Below, piece after piece: positions 15,827 to 23,040 of a stretch of 30,080 bases of DNA (positions within the stretch are counted from its first letter, which is position 1; each line of letters begins with the position of its first letter). Below the pieces are notes generated by a model. The model was not told the origin of the DNA, did no database searches, and was given only the letters and a program-made list of their open reading frames with translations. The stretch is from a virus. The position numbers were made by a program, and so were the translations under genes. The DNA is taken from positions 1 through 30,080 of the IMG/VR virus record IMGVR_UViG_3300030106_001893. One strand, 5' to 3'.

Positions 15827-16306
15827 ATGATACAAGCAACAACGGAGACAAATTTAACGGCTTTTATACAAACCGAAGACAATAGGATAGACACTTCGGT
15901 CGGCAGCGATAAGATAAGACATCTAATAAAATTTACTAATGATTTAAGCGGTTCGTTTCAATACGCTTATTCTACAACACATTTTATAAGCGATCGTTAT
16001 ACAAAGTTAGAATTTAATTATAATTCAACTCCGGACGTTTACACGGGCGATATAAACCTTAAACCGTCGGGCTTTTGGAAATACGAAGTTTATGAGGTTG
16101 CGTGGAGCGGCGCGGTCGCTATAAGCGTCGGTAACGCGCCAATAACAGAAAACGATATACTACCCTCAGGACCAACGCACGGTGTCGTTCAGGGGCTTGT
16201 AACAAAAGGTAAAATGTATGTTTCGGATAAAGACGGAACTCAACAAGTCCAATATAATCAACATACACAAGAACAAGGAACAAATTATATTTATTACGGA
16301 AATTAA
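15827..16306 (+). CDS. Virion-associated protein, function unknown
   Basis: Protein of 159 residues, all-beta and aromatic (LIKFTNDLSGSFQYAYSTTH, YTKLEFNYNSTPDVYTGDIN, GFWKYEVYEVAWSGAVAISV, GPTHGVVQGLVTKGKMYVSD). It resembles a small structural protein frequent in Bacteroidetes phages near capsid and tail-tube genes, perhaps a baseplate or fibre accessory. It is the first gene after the terminator at 15767. I recognise the pattern but cannot name its function. Confidence 0.5.
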   Translation: MIQATTETNLTAFIQTEDNRIDTSVGSDKIRHLIKFTNDLSGSFQYAYSTTHFISDRYTKLEFNYNSTPDVYTGDINLKPSGFWKYEVYEVAWSGAVAISVGNAPITENDILPSGPTHGVVQGLVTKGKMYVSDKDGTQQVQYNQHTQEQGTNYIYYGN

Positions 16307-16317
16307 AAAAATAAGAA

Positions 16318-16593
16318 ATGGCAATTGAAAACGTACAACAATTATTAACAGAACAACTAGGTAAAAACGGCGGCACAGAAATATTCACAACGGCAGCTCA
16401 AACAAGTAAAGATTATTACTGTGTTTACTTTCCGGTAAATAGTGTTATATCAAGTATAACGGTAGCAGACGCGACGGGTGAAAGCGCTTTAGAAACTACT
16501 ATGCCGGCGGGAACAACTTTATTTATGAATGTTACTGCAATACAATTAACAAGTGGAATTGGTATAGGATATCACGAGGGAATAACGACTTAA
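16318..16593 (+). CDS. Small virion-associated protein, function unknown
   Basis: Protein of 91 residues with a short N-terminal helix (VQQLLTEQLGKNGGTEIFTT) and beta segments (KDYYCVYFPVNSVISSITVA, ATGESALETTMPAGTTLFMN). The combination appears as a small unknown protein in Bacteroidetes phage structural operons, typically beside LamG-domain proteins as here. One base separates it from the following gene, so translation is probably coupled. It may be a decoration or fibre-assembly protein. Confidence 0.5.
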   Translation: MAIENVQQLLTEQLGKNGGTEIFTTAAQTSKDYYCVYFPVNSVISSITVADATGESALETTMPAGTTLFMNVTAIQLTSGIGIGYHEGITT

Positions 16594-16594
16594 T

Positions 16595-17314
16595 ATGTTA
16601 GCTTTAAAATTAGGAAATAATATAGGCGGCAACGCAAATAGAAACTCTTTTAGCAATGTTTTTTCTTTAGACTACGATGGTGTAGATGATTACGTTGATT
16701 TAAGCAGCGCAAAAGCCGAGTTAGATGTCGCTAAAGGAACTTTCTCGGCTTGGGTTAAATTAGAAACTACAAGTATAAACGCGCCGGTTTTTAAATATTA
16801 TGTAAACTCTAATAATCAAATAACTATTATTTATCTTCATTCTAGCAATCAAATAAAATTTATGTATAAAGCTGCGGGAACTAACACGCAAGTTCAAGCT
16901 TCAACGAGTATAGAAAACGACGGAAGATTTCATCACGTTGCATTAACTTGGAACGTAGACAGTAACCGATTATTAGCTTATATAGACGGAGTCCAATTCG
17001 GAACAACACAAACCGGTTTCGGCACTTGGAGCGGTACTCCTAGTGTTTTCCATTTAGGTCATAATGCTTTATCGGGGAGTGATTTTTGGAAAGGCAATAT
17101 TGATGAGGTTGCGGTATTTGATGAAGAAAAAAGTACCTCACAAATAGTTGAAATATATAATAACGGAAAACCGAGTAACTTAGTAGGAGCGGCTGATTTG
17201 GTTGGATATTGGAGAAACGAGGAGGGCGCAGGAACAACAATAGGAGACCAATCAGGACAAGGCAATTCGGGAACTTTAATTAACGGCACAACTTTTAGTA
17301 CAGACGTACCTTAA
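16595..17314 (+). CDS. LamG/concanavalin A-like domain virion protein
   Basis: Protein of 239 residues. Residues about 25-210 form a LamG/ConA-like jelly roll: FSLDYDGVDDYVDLSSAKAE, KGTFSAWVKLETTSI, DGRFHHVALTWNVDSNRLLA, YIDGVQFGTT and NIDEVAVFDEEKSTSQIVEI, followed by GYWRNEEGAGTTIGDQSGQG. These motifs are diagnostic for LamG_3-type lectin domains, which bind glycans. There is no signal peptide, so display on the virion, by way of the short N-terminal segment (LALKLGNNIGGNANRNSF), is more likely than secretion. Probable role: attachment to host capsule or environmental polysaccharide. Confidence 0.75.
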   Translation: MLALKLGNNIGGNANRNSFSNVFSLDYDGVDDYVDLSSAKAELDVAKGTFSAWVKLETTSINAPVFKYYVNSNNQITIIYLHSSNQIKFMYKAAGTNTQVQASTSIENDGRFHHVALTWNVDSNRLLAYIDGVQFGTTQTGFGTWSGTPSVFHLGHNALSGSDFWKGNIDEVAVFDEEKSTSQIVEIYNNGKPSNLVGAADLVGYWRNEEGAGTTIGDQSGQGNSGTLINGTTFSTDVP

Positions 17315-17324
17315 AAAATAAAAT

Positions 17325-17543
17325 ATGAAATACGTTATATTTGAAATGATAAACTCTAATTTAATAGATTTTAATCTTGTAGAAGAAACAAGCTTAGAGA
17401 CTCTTCGATTGTCGTTAGATAACACGAAATGTATTTTAAAGTTCAAAAACGAAACACCCGCTTTTTTAGTAGGTTTACAACAATACAACCAAGAAGAAAT
17501 TCTTGAAATAACAAGTAATTCTCAATGGTATAAAGACGAATAA
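17325..17543 (+). CDS. Small conserved-looking protein, function unknown
   Basis: Protein of 72 residues (FEMINSNLIDFNLVEETSLE, FKNETPAFLVGLQQYNQEEI), alpha/beta, acidic, no membrane segment. It sits between the LamG protein and the portal, one base before the portal ATG. Similar small genes occur directly upstream of portal genes in flavobacterial phages, so a structural or assembly role is likely, but no motif identifies it. Confidence 0.5.
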   Translation: MKYVIFEMINSNLIDFNLVEETSLETLRLSLDNTKCILKFKNETPAFLVGLQQYNQEEILEITSNSQWYKDE

Positions 17544-17544
17544 T

Positions 17545-19581
17545 ATGAATGATAAAATTTTAAGTATAAACCTAGAAACACAAACGGCTCCAATTATTCA
17601 AGAAGTAAGAGGGAAAGATTACATCGAATATGGTACTGATGACTGGAAAAACCTCTATCCGCAGTTTCTTATAGATTTATATTATAATTCATCTACACAC
17701 GCCGCTATAATCAATGCAACGGCAGAAATGATAGCGGGTGAAAATATTGTAATAGATAGCGACGACGAAAACTTGGATATGTACGTTAAACTAAAAAAGT
17801 TTTTTAGACACGCAAATAGTAAAGAAACCTTGCATCAAGTTATAAAAAAATTAGCTTTTGATTTTAAGCTTCAAGGTGCTTATGCAATACACGTTATTTG
17901 GAACAGAGAAAAAACAGAAATATCTGAGATTCACCACGTACCGGTTGAAAGAGTACGCGCGGGAAGACCAAACGCAATGGGTAAAGTTGACACCTATTTT
18001 ATCAGCGCTGATTGGAGCAATACGCGAATGAATAAACCTTATCCAATAGCCGCTTTCAACACTAAAGATAGAACGGCTGCAAGTCAATTAATATATGCGG
18101 GATCTTATTCGCCGAATATGGACATTTACCACACTCCGGATTACATCGCGGGAAACAACTGGGCTTTAGTGGATCAGAAAGTAGCTGAGTTTCATCTTAA
18201 CAATATAGAGAACGGCTTCAGCGGGAGTTACTTTATTAGCTTCGCGAATGGTGTGCCGACGCAAGAAGAGCGCTACCAAATAGAGCAAAGCTTGATTGAT
18301 AAATTCAGCGGCGCCAAAAACAGTGGTAAATTTGTACTCACATTTTCTGATGATAAAACAAGAACTCCGGAAATAACTCCTATAACTGTAAGTGACGCGG
18401 ACAAACAATATTTAGCTCTGCAAGAACTGTTGGTGCAAAATATTCTAACGGCGCATAGAGTTACTTCTAAAACGCTTATGGGTATTGATAGCGCAACCGG
18501 TTTTTCAAGTAATGCCGACGAATTAAATGCGGCTAGTAACTTTTATCACAATACAGTAGTTCGAGGATTTCAGTTAAATTTACTTGACACTTTACAAACT
18601 ATTTTCGCGGTTAACAATATGGATTTAGAAGTTAGTTTTGTTCAATTAAAACCAATAACAACTAAGTTCACAAACCAAGATCTAGCAGCCGTTTTAACTC
18701 AAAACGAAATTAGAGAAGAGCTTGGATATGCTCCGTTAGAAGAAAATGTAGAGGTCAAAGAAGATTTAGCTAAAGTTGGAAGTATGATAACCGACGGAAT
18801 AGAACTACCTTTGTTTGAAACAAAAGAAGAAGCCGAAGCCGAAGCTAAAAAAATAGGTTGCAAAGGAAGCCACGTGCATACGCAAGATGGGAAAGAATAT
18901 TATATGCCGTGCGAAAATCACGAACAAATAAAAAAGCTTGATTTAAGTGTAAAAACAGAACTAGATTCATTTTTAGATACGTTGGAGGATATTCCGGAAG
19001 ATTGGGAGCTTATAAAAGAAGAGGTCGTAGACGGAGAACATATGGAGTTTGATTACGAAAAGGAACTAAACAATTCTATGAACGAGCAAATAGAGTTAAC
19101 TTCGACGGGAAGAGCAAACCCTAACGCAAGATCGGAACAAGACGGATTAAATAAAAACAAAACCGCTTTTTATAAAGTAAGATATGTTTATACTAACGAT
19201 AACTTTTTGGTAAACGAAAGCGGAACGGAAAGAGAATTTTGTAAAAAAATGACTGCGGCTAAAAAAATATATCGTAAAGAGGATATAATGCGAATGGAAA
19301 AAATAGCAGTTAATCCAGGTTTCGGTCCCTACGGAAGCAATAAATATTCGATATGGTTATACAAGGGTGGACCCAACTGTCACCACTTCTGGCTCAGACA
19401 AGTTTATAAAGCTCCGAAGACCGATGAAAACTACGTCTATTATCCGGACAACATTCAAGACGATAAAAATATAGGATATACAAAAGCAAAGAGCGAGGGA
19501 TTTACCGCAAAAAAGAATGATAATTTAGTAGCAAGACCGCCAAAAAGAATGGTTAATAGCGGCTACTTAGAACCAAGATAA
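17545..19581 (+). CDS. Portal protein with C-terminal extension
   Basis: Protein of 678 residues. The first ~400 are a portal: YIEYGTDDWKNLYPQFLIDL, YNSSTHAAIINATAEMIAGE, KLAFDFKLQGAYAIHVIWNR, LALQELLVQNILTAHRVTSK and NQDLAAVLTQNEIREELGYA, the last being the typical end of portal domains. The extension adds a Cys/His segment (C439, H443, H445, C456, H459) and a domain with FYKVRYVYTNDNFLVNESGT, REFCKKMTAAKKIYRKEDIM and GPNCHHFWLRQVY (C612-H613-H614), known in Bacteroidetes phages as a portal-linked minor head module. It forms the DNA gate at one capsid vertex. Placement at 17.5 kb, far from terL, is unusual. Confidence 0.88.
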   Translation: MNDKILSINLETQTAPIIQEVRGKDYIEYGTDDWKNLYPQFLIDLYYNSSTHAAIINATAEMIAGENIVIDSDDENLDMYVKLKKFFRHANSKETLHQVIKKLAFDFKLQGAYAIHVIWNREKTEISEIHHVPVERVRAGRPNAMGKVDTYFISADWSNTRMNKPYPIAAFNTKDRTAASQLIYAGSYSPNMDIYHTPDYIAGNNWALVDQKVAEFHLNNIENGFSGSYFISFANGVPTQEERYQIEQSLIDKFSGAKNSGKFVLTFSDDKTRTPEITPITVSDADKQYLALQELLVQNILTAHRVTSKTLMGIDSATGFSSNADELNAASNFYHNTVVRGFQLNLLDTLQTIFAVNNMDLEVSFVQLKPITTKFTNQDLAAVLTQNEIREELGYAPLEENVEVKEDLAKVGSMITDGIELPLFETKEEAEAEAKKIGCKGSHVHTQDGKEYYMPCENHEQIKKLDLSVKTELDSFLDTLEDIPEDWELIKEEVVDGEHMEFDYEKELNNSMNEQIELTSTGRANPNARSEQDGLNKNKTAFYKVRYVYTNDNFLVNESGTEREFCKKMTAAKKIYRKEDIMRMEKIAVNPGFGPYGSNKYSIWLYKGGPNCHHFWLRQVYKAPKTDENYVYYPDNIQDDKNIGYTKAKSEGFTAKKNDNLVARPPKRMVNSGYLEPR

Positions 19582-19583
19582 TT

Positions 19584-20174
19584 ATGGGAACATACGTTTT
19601 ATTCATATCAGAACAAAAATTAAAAGATAGCACGGCTATCAATCTAAATGTAAGCACGGAATTGTTATTGCCATATGTACGACAAGCACAAAAACTGTAT
19701 GTAGAGCCAAAACTAGGAACAAAGCTTAACCAAAAAATAAAAGATCTAATAACCGCCGGAACGATTGGAAACGTTGGAAACGAAAACTATAAAACTTTAT
19801 TAGATGATTATATAGGTGATATGCTACCGAATTGGGCTTTTTATCACGCAATACCGTTTCTTAGATTTAAAATTGAAAACGGCAATATTTATTCTAAAAC
19901 AAGCGAAACGGGAGAAGCTTTAAGTACAGAAGAAGCACAACATTTAAGAGAAGAAATAAGAAACACCGCAGAATATTACACAGAAAGAATGATTGAATAC
20001 ATAACAAATAATCAACCAAGCTTTCCGGAATATAATCAAAACAGCGGTGCTGATGTTTCTCCGGATAGAAACGCTTATTATAATGGTATGAACTTAGAAA
20101 GACCAATGAAACAAGGAACTAAATTAACTTTAAGAAACTTCTTGAACGCAAGTGACGGAGGGGGTTGTTGCTAA
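19584..20174 (+). CDS. Head-tail connector (gp6-like/DUF6712-like)
   Basis: Protein of 196 residues, helical, with VSTELLLPYVRQAQKLYVEP, KLGTKLNQKIKDLI, NYKTLLDDYIGDMLPNWAFY and TEEAQHLREEIRNTAEYYTE. This matches a head-tail adaptor family of Bacteroidetes phages (DUF6712-like), related in role to HK97 gp6, which forms a ring under the portal. It follows the portal by two bases, the normal location. The C-terminus ends in GGCC. Assignment by pattern and synteny. Confidence 0.7.
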   Translation: MGTYVLFISEQKLKDSTAINLNVSTELLLPYVRQAQKLYVEPKLGTKLNQKIKDLITAGTIGNVGNENYKTLLDDYIGDMLPNWAFYHAIPFLRFKIENGNIYSKTSETGEALSTEEAQHLREEIRNTAEYYTERMIEYITNNQPSFPEYNQNSGADVSPDRNAYYNGMNLERPMKQGTKLTLRNFLNASDGGGCC

Positions 20175-20293
20175 TGAAAAAATACTACAAACCAAAAATT
20201 AAAAATGTAACGAAGCTTAAGTCTTATTTAGACAAGCATAAAACGAATAAAGATGAACGATCTAAAAGACACACTTCAAGTAGGAATAGCTAA
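20174..20293 (+). CDS. Small basic protein, 39 residues
   Basis: ATG at 20174 overlaps the connector stop as TAATG, and the stop overlaps the following holin-like gene by 41 bases. The product (KKYYKPKIKNVTKLKSYLDK, then a basic Ser-rich tail) is strongly basic with no hydrophobic segment. It could contact DNA or a head component, or serve only to couple translation into the lysis cassette. No family is recognised. Confidence 0.4.
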   Translation: MKKYYKPKIKNVTKLKSYLDKHKTNKDERSKRHTSSRNS

Positions 20294-20411
20294 CGGAAGC
20301 GCGATTGGTTTTAGTATAACTGACTGCAACGAAATATTAACGCTAGTTTCTTTAATATTAGCAATATCATTCACAATATATAAATTCGTAAAATTTGAAA
20401 ACAATAAATAA
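20253..20411 (+). CDS. Holin-like small membrane protein
   Basis: Protein of 52 residues with ANGSAIGFSITDCNEILTLV then LILAISFTIYKFVKF, one clear transmembrane helix ending in a basic tail. Short proteins with the GxSxTDxNExLxxxSLxLAI pattern are common in Bacteroidetes phages close to lysis genes. Likely role: membrane pore or lysis partner. Its gene overlaps both neighbours or abuts them (its TAA at 20409-20411 is followed directly by the ATG at 20412). Confidence 0.6.
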   Translation: MNDLKDTLQVGIANGSAIGFSITDCNEILTLVSLILAISFTIYKFVKFENNK

Positions 20412-20537
20412 ATGGCTCGTAAAACTATTAAAATGGTTGTTAGAAGCCATAGAAAAAAACGAAAAGGAATACACTCCAAAAATGCAAGTAAAAGTCAAAA
20501 CGCCTATAAAAAACAATACAAAGGACAGGGACGTTAA
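20412..20537 (+). CDS. Small very basic protein, 41 residues, overlapping the peptidase-like gene
   Basis: ATG directly follows the holin-like stop. The product (ARKTIKMVVRSHRKKRKGIH, then Ser/Asn/Lys-rich and ending YKGQGR) matches a style of tiny basic protein, KKxGxHSK...YKxxYxGQGR, that I recall from Bacteroidetes phages beside the lysis or head genes. The 3' half overlaps the next gene in another frame. Role unknown; DNA or RNA binding is possible. Because the family pattern is good, this frame probably sets the start of the next gene downstream of 20395. Confidence 0.55.
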   Translation: MARKTIKMVVRSHRKKRKGIHSKNASKSQNAYKKQYKGQGR

Positions 20538-20934
20538 CTTATTGATAATAAGGGACACTTTTACTAATAACTCTACTTTAGGTCAGCTTTTTTTAAACGG
20601 AGAAAAATTCTGCGAAACTTTAGAGCTACCGTATAGAGAAAACCAAAGAAGCGTTTCTAGCATACCGGCTGGAGAATACAAAGTTAATCTAAGACCGGCA
20701 AGACAAAGCGCAACTAGAGACTATTTACATTTAATAGTTGAGGACGTACCAAACCGCTCATATATTTTATTTCATAGGGGTAATAAACCCTCGCATACTA
20801 GGGGTTGCATATTGGTTGGGCAAACTCGTCAACAAGACTTTGTTGGTAACTCAACTTTAGCAATGGATTTACTTATGAAAGAAATTTTAAATTTAGGAGG
20901 AGAAAACATAAAATTAATAATCAAAAATAAATAA
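20482..20934 (+). CDS. DUF5675 protein, probable peptidoglycan-active lysis enzyme
   Basis: The core (from about 20536) reads LLIIRDTFTNNSTLGQLFLN, FCETLELPYRENQRSVSSIP, AGEYKVNLRPARQ, VEDVPNRSYILFHRGNKPSH and TRGCILVGQTRQQDF. The TLE-P, IPAGxY, H-GN and GCIxVG motifs are those of DUF5675, whose His and Cys recall L,D-transpeptidase-type catalysis; proteins of this family occur in phage lysis cassettes. The frame is open back to a TTG at 20395, but the 20412-20537 gene overlaps that part, so ATG 20482 is chosen; TTG 20542 is also possible. Surrounded by holin-like genes, so endolysin-like activity on the host wall is inferred. Confidence 0.7.
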   Translation: MQVKVKTPIKNNTKDRDVNLLIIRDTFTNNSTLGQLFLNGEKFCETLELPYRENQRSVSSIPAGEYKVNLRPARQSATRDYLHLIVEDVPNRSYILFHRGNKPSHTRGCILVGQTRQQDFVGNSTLAMDLLMKEILNLGGENIKLIIKNK

Positions 20935-20936
20935 TT

Positions 20937-21080
20937 ATGGAATGGACAGAAATTTTATTAGCAATTTTAGGGATTGCAGAAATAATCGTTAGACTTACAC
21001 CAACAGAAAAAGACAACTCAATATTAAATAAAATAATGTGGGTGGTTGACAAGCTTATCCCTAACAAAGTAAAAAAATAA
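20937..21080 (+). CDS. Small membrane protein, holin/spanin-like
   Basis: Protein of 47 residues. An N-terminal hydrophobic helix (TEILLAILGIAEIIVRL) is followed by TPTEKDNSILNKIMWVVDKL and a basic end (IPNKVKK). The RLTPTxKDNSILNKI pattern is a familiar small phage protein in Bacteroidetes genomes, next to lysis genes. Two bases after the peptidase-like gene, and its TAA overlaps the next ATG as TAATG. Second holin or antiholin is a fair guess. Confidence 0.6.
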   Translation: MEWTEILLAILGIAEIIVRLTPTEKDNSILNKIMWVVDKLIPNKVKK

Positions 21081-21802
21081 TGAATAATCGGTTTAGATTA
21101 AAACCTCACGAAATTCAAGCTTTATATAAAATGCGGAAAACCGAGACTAGAAACGTTCTAGTCGTCGGTGATCTGCACGAACCATTTTGTTTAGACTCTT
21201 ACTTAGATTTTTGCATTGAGCAATATAATAGCTATTCTTGTAACCAAGTAGTTTTTATTGGTGATATAATCGACAATCATTATAGTAGTTATCACGAAAC
21301 TTCTGCTGACGGAATGGGTGGTTTAGAAGAGTTAGAGTTAGCAATAAAAAGAATTTCAAGATGGTATAAAGCTTTTAGTAAAGTAGGAACTAAAGTTATA
21401 ATAGGTAACCACGATCGTATTATAATGCGTAAAGCACAAACATCAGCTATTCCAAGCAAATGGATAAAATCTTATAAAGAGGTTTTACAAACTCCGAACT
21501 GGGATTTTGTTGAAAGGTACGAACAAGACGGAGTTCAATATATACACGGGGAGGGCGGCACGGCTAGAACCAAATGTCGGGCTGATATGATGAATACGGT
21601 TCAAGGGCACCTACATACTCAATGTTACACCGAGCATTACGTTGGAAAAAAGTTTAGAGTATTCGGCACGCAGGTCGGTTGCGGTATCAATCACAAATCT
21701 TATGCAATGGCTTATGCAAAGTATGGAAAACGACCGGCGGTTGGAGCTGCGGTTATATTAAACAACGGAAAAACACCCCTCAATCTTTTAATGCCGCTTT
21801 AG
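21080..21802 (+). CDS. Calcineurin-like metallophosphoesterase
   Basis: Protein of 240 residues with the full metal-binding set: GDLHEP (30-35), GDIIDNH (61-67), GNHD (109-112), HGEGG (from H156) and GHLH (176-179). These five motifs bind two metal ions in phosphodiesterases, phosphatases and nucleases of the family. A helical insertion (YSSYHETSADGMGGLEELEL) separates motifs II and III. It is the last gene before the early promoter and is coupled by TAATG to the small membrane gene. Substrate is unknown: nucleic acid end processing or cyclic nucleotide hydrolysis are both possible. Confidence 0.85.
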   Translation: MNNRFRLKPHEIQALYKMRKTETRNVLVVGDLHEPFCLDSYLDFCIEQYNSYSCNQVVFIGDIIDNHYSSYHETSADGMGGLEELELAIKRISRWYKAFSKVGTKVIIGNHDRIIMRKAQTSAIPSKWIKSYKEVLQTPNWDFVERYEQDGVQYIHGEGGTARTKCRADMMNTVQGHLHTQCYTEHYVGKKFRVFGTQVGCGINHKSYAMAYAKYGKRPAVGAAVILNNGKTPLNLLMPL

Positions 21803-21851
21803 GCGTTTACCCCTTTACAAACCAATTCTTGTTAAAAAAAACGTTTATAAA

Positions 21852-21882
21852 TTTGTTTATATAAAATTAATTTGTATCTTTG
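21852..21882 (+). promoter_or_regulatory. Bacteroidetes-type promoter for the early region
   Basis: TTTG at 21852-21855 and TATCTTTG at 21875-21882 give TTG-N19-TAnnTTTG, the -33/-7 consensus of the Bacteroidetes housekeeping sigma factor. It lies in the 106-base gap before the first early gene (ATG 21909), leaving about 20 bases of 5' leader. It is the only clear host-type promoter I can see and marks entry to the replication and modification genes. Confidence 0.75.
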
Positions 21883-21908
21883 TACTATTATTAACTAAAA
21901 AATATATT

Positions 21909-22133
21909 ATGTACAAATTAACGCACAAATTAACCGGACATTCTTTTAAGTTGTCTTTTGTAGAAACCGCAGAGTTCTTTTACAAAAAAAACGCAAACGG
22001 AGAATATATAAATTTATTCGAGGATTATCAATTAGAAGAAGTAAAAAAAATTGATTATGATTTTTGGTTGCTTACAATTTCAACGACTATAATGGCTTTT
22101 ATTTCTTTGTATTACTTTTTAAAATGGAACTAA
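21909..22133 (+). CDS. Small membrane protein, early
   Basis: Protein of 74 residues, first gene behind the early promoter. A soluble N-terminal part (HKLTGHSFKLSFVETAEFFY) is followed by a C-terminal transmembrane helix (FWLLTISTTIMAFISLYYFL, ending KWN). As a first-expressed membrane protein it may affect host physiology, for instance superinfection or receptor blocking, but this is inference. Its stop overlaps the next ATG as TAATG. Confidence 0.55.
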   Translation: MYKLTHKLTGHSFKLSFVETAEFFYKKNANGEYINLFEDYQLEEVKKIDYDFWLLTISTTIMAFISLYYFLKWN

Positions 22134-22429
22134 TGAATTATAAGTGTATAACTTGTTCTTTTTATAAAAAGAATATTTATGAAGACGCTCCGGTCAATGT
22201 TACCTTTTTTGGAACCGAAGAGCAAGTAAATAAAGCAAGAACTAACTACTCAAATGAAACGGGTTATAACGTAGACGAAACCCACGAAGTTAAGCTTGAG
22301 CCAAAAGGTTCTTATTGGTACAATATTTATGGAGACGAAGCGGACGCAATAAATAAAAGGACAAAAGAAAAACTAGAAAAACTAAAAAAATTATATATAA
22401 ACAACAATAAAAAAACTTTAATATTATGA
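22133..22429 (+). CDS. Early protein of unknown function
   Basis: Protein of 98 residues starting at the TAATG ATG (an in-frame ATG at 22124 is also possible). The N-terminus has CITCSFYKKNIYEDAPVNVT, then FFGTEEQVNKARTNYSNETG, EVKLEPKGSYWYNIYGDEAD and a basic helix rich in Lys. The CxxC at 4-7 might bind metal. It overlaps the following gene by ATGA. No family recognised. Confidence 0.5.
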   Translation: MNYKCITCSFYKKNIYEDAPVNVTFFGTEEQVNKARTNYSNETGYNVDETHEVKLEPKGSYWYNIYGDEADAINKRTKEKLEKLKKLYINNNKKTLIL

Positions 22430-22728
22430 ACAAATCAATAATTAATCACACTTTTGAAACTAACGAGCCAACAAGGGAAGAGTTAGAGAGAGAATTTATG
22501 AAAATGCCGGAGCTAGAAGAAAAGACTAACGAAGATGTAAGTCAAGAAAACAATCATAAAAGACTCAATATTCATACGTTTATGGCTCACGAAAATGAAG
22601 TAGCAATTGCCGGAACTGACGAAAACGGAGAAGAATTAACTGTTTGGTTCGATAGCTACGAATTTATTGAATGGATAGACAAAGAACACATAAAAGAAAA
22701 ATTAACTAAATATATAAAACAAATATGA
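22426..22728 (+). CDS. Small acidic early protein
   Basis: Protein of 100 residues, rich in Glu and Asp (TNEPTREELEREFMKMPELE, TDENGEELTVWFDSYEFIEW), ending in a basic helix (DKEHIKEKLTKYIKQI). ATGA overlaps join it to the genes on both sides, so the block 21909-23024 is one translational unit. Acidic early proteins often mimic DNA or inhibit host enzymes, but nothing here shows that specifically. Confidence 0.5.
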   Translation: MNKSIINHTFETNEPTREELEREFMKMPELEEKTNEDVSQENNHKRLNIHTFMAHENEVAIAGTDENGEELTVWFDSYEFIEWIDKEHIKEKLTKYIKQI

Positions 22729-23024
22729 AAACAACAGTAAACTTTTACGAATTTAGACGTTGGTTTGAAGAAAACAGACCGAAAACATTTAGCTATTTAG
22801 GATTGCGCGGTTTATTTGACTACCTCGAAGAATACGAAGAATCTACCGGTGAACAAATTGAGTTTGATCCTATTGCTTTATGTTGCGAATATACGGAATA
22901 TGAAGACTTAGAAGATTTTCACTGTTATTACGATCCGGAAGAATATCCGGATAAAGAAACTATACACGATTACACTCAATTAATTGAGTTAGACGACGAA
23001 AGTTTTATAATACAAAATTTTTAA
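22725..23024 (+). CDS. Small very acidic early protein
   Basis: Protein of 99 residues with clusters of Glu/Asp/Tyr (FRRWFEENRPKTFSYLGLRG, LFDYLEEYEESTGEQIEFDP, DLEDFHCYYDPEEYPDKETI). The net charge is strongly negative with a single basic stretch near the N-terminus. It could be a DNA mimic such as an anti-restriction or nuclease-inhibiting protein, which would suit its early position, but there is no family match to support it. Confidence 0.5.
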   Translation: MKTTVNFYEFRRWFEENRPKTFSYLGLRGLFDYLEEYEESTGEQIEFDPIALCCEYTEYEDLEDFHCYYDPEEYPDKETIHDYTQLIELDDESFIIQNF

Positions 23025-23040
23025 TAAATAAATAAATTAT

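Noticed and set aside
21679-21864. Open frame overlapping the end of the phosphoesterase
   Set aside because: Out-of-frame shadow of a well supported gene; its C-terminal part is translated intergenic AT-rich sequence over the promoter.
22064-22132. Upstream GTG start for the gene ending at 22429
   Set aside because: Would lie within the transmembrane-protein gene; the TAATG-coupled ATG at 22133 is better placed.
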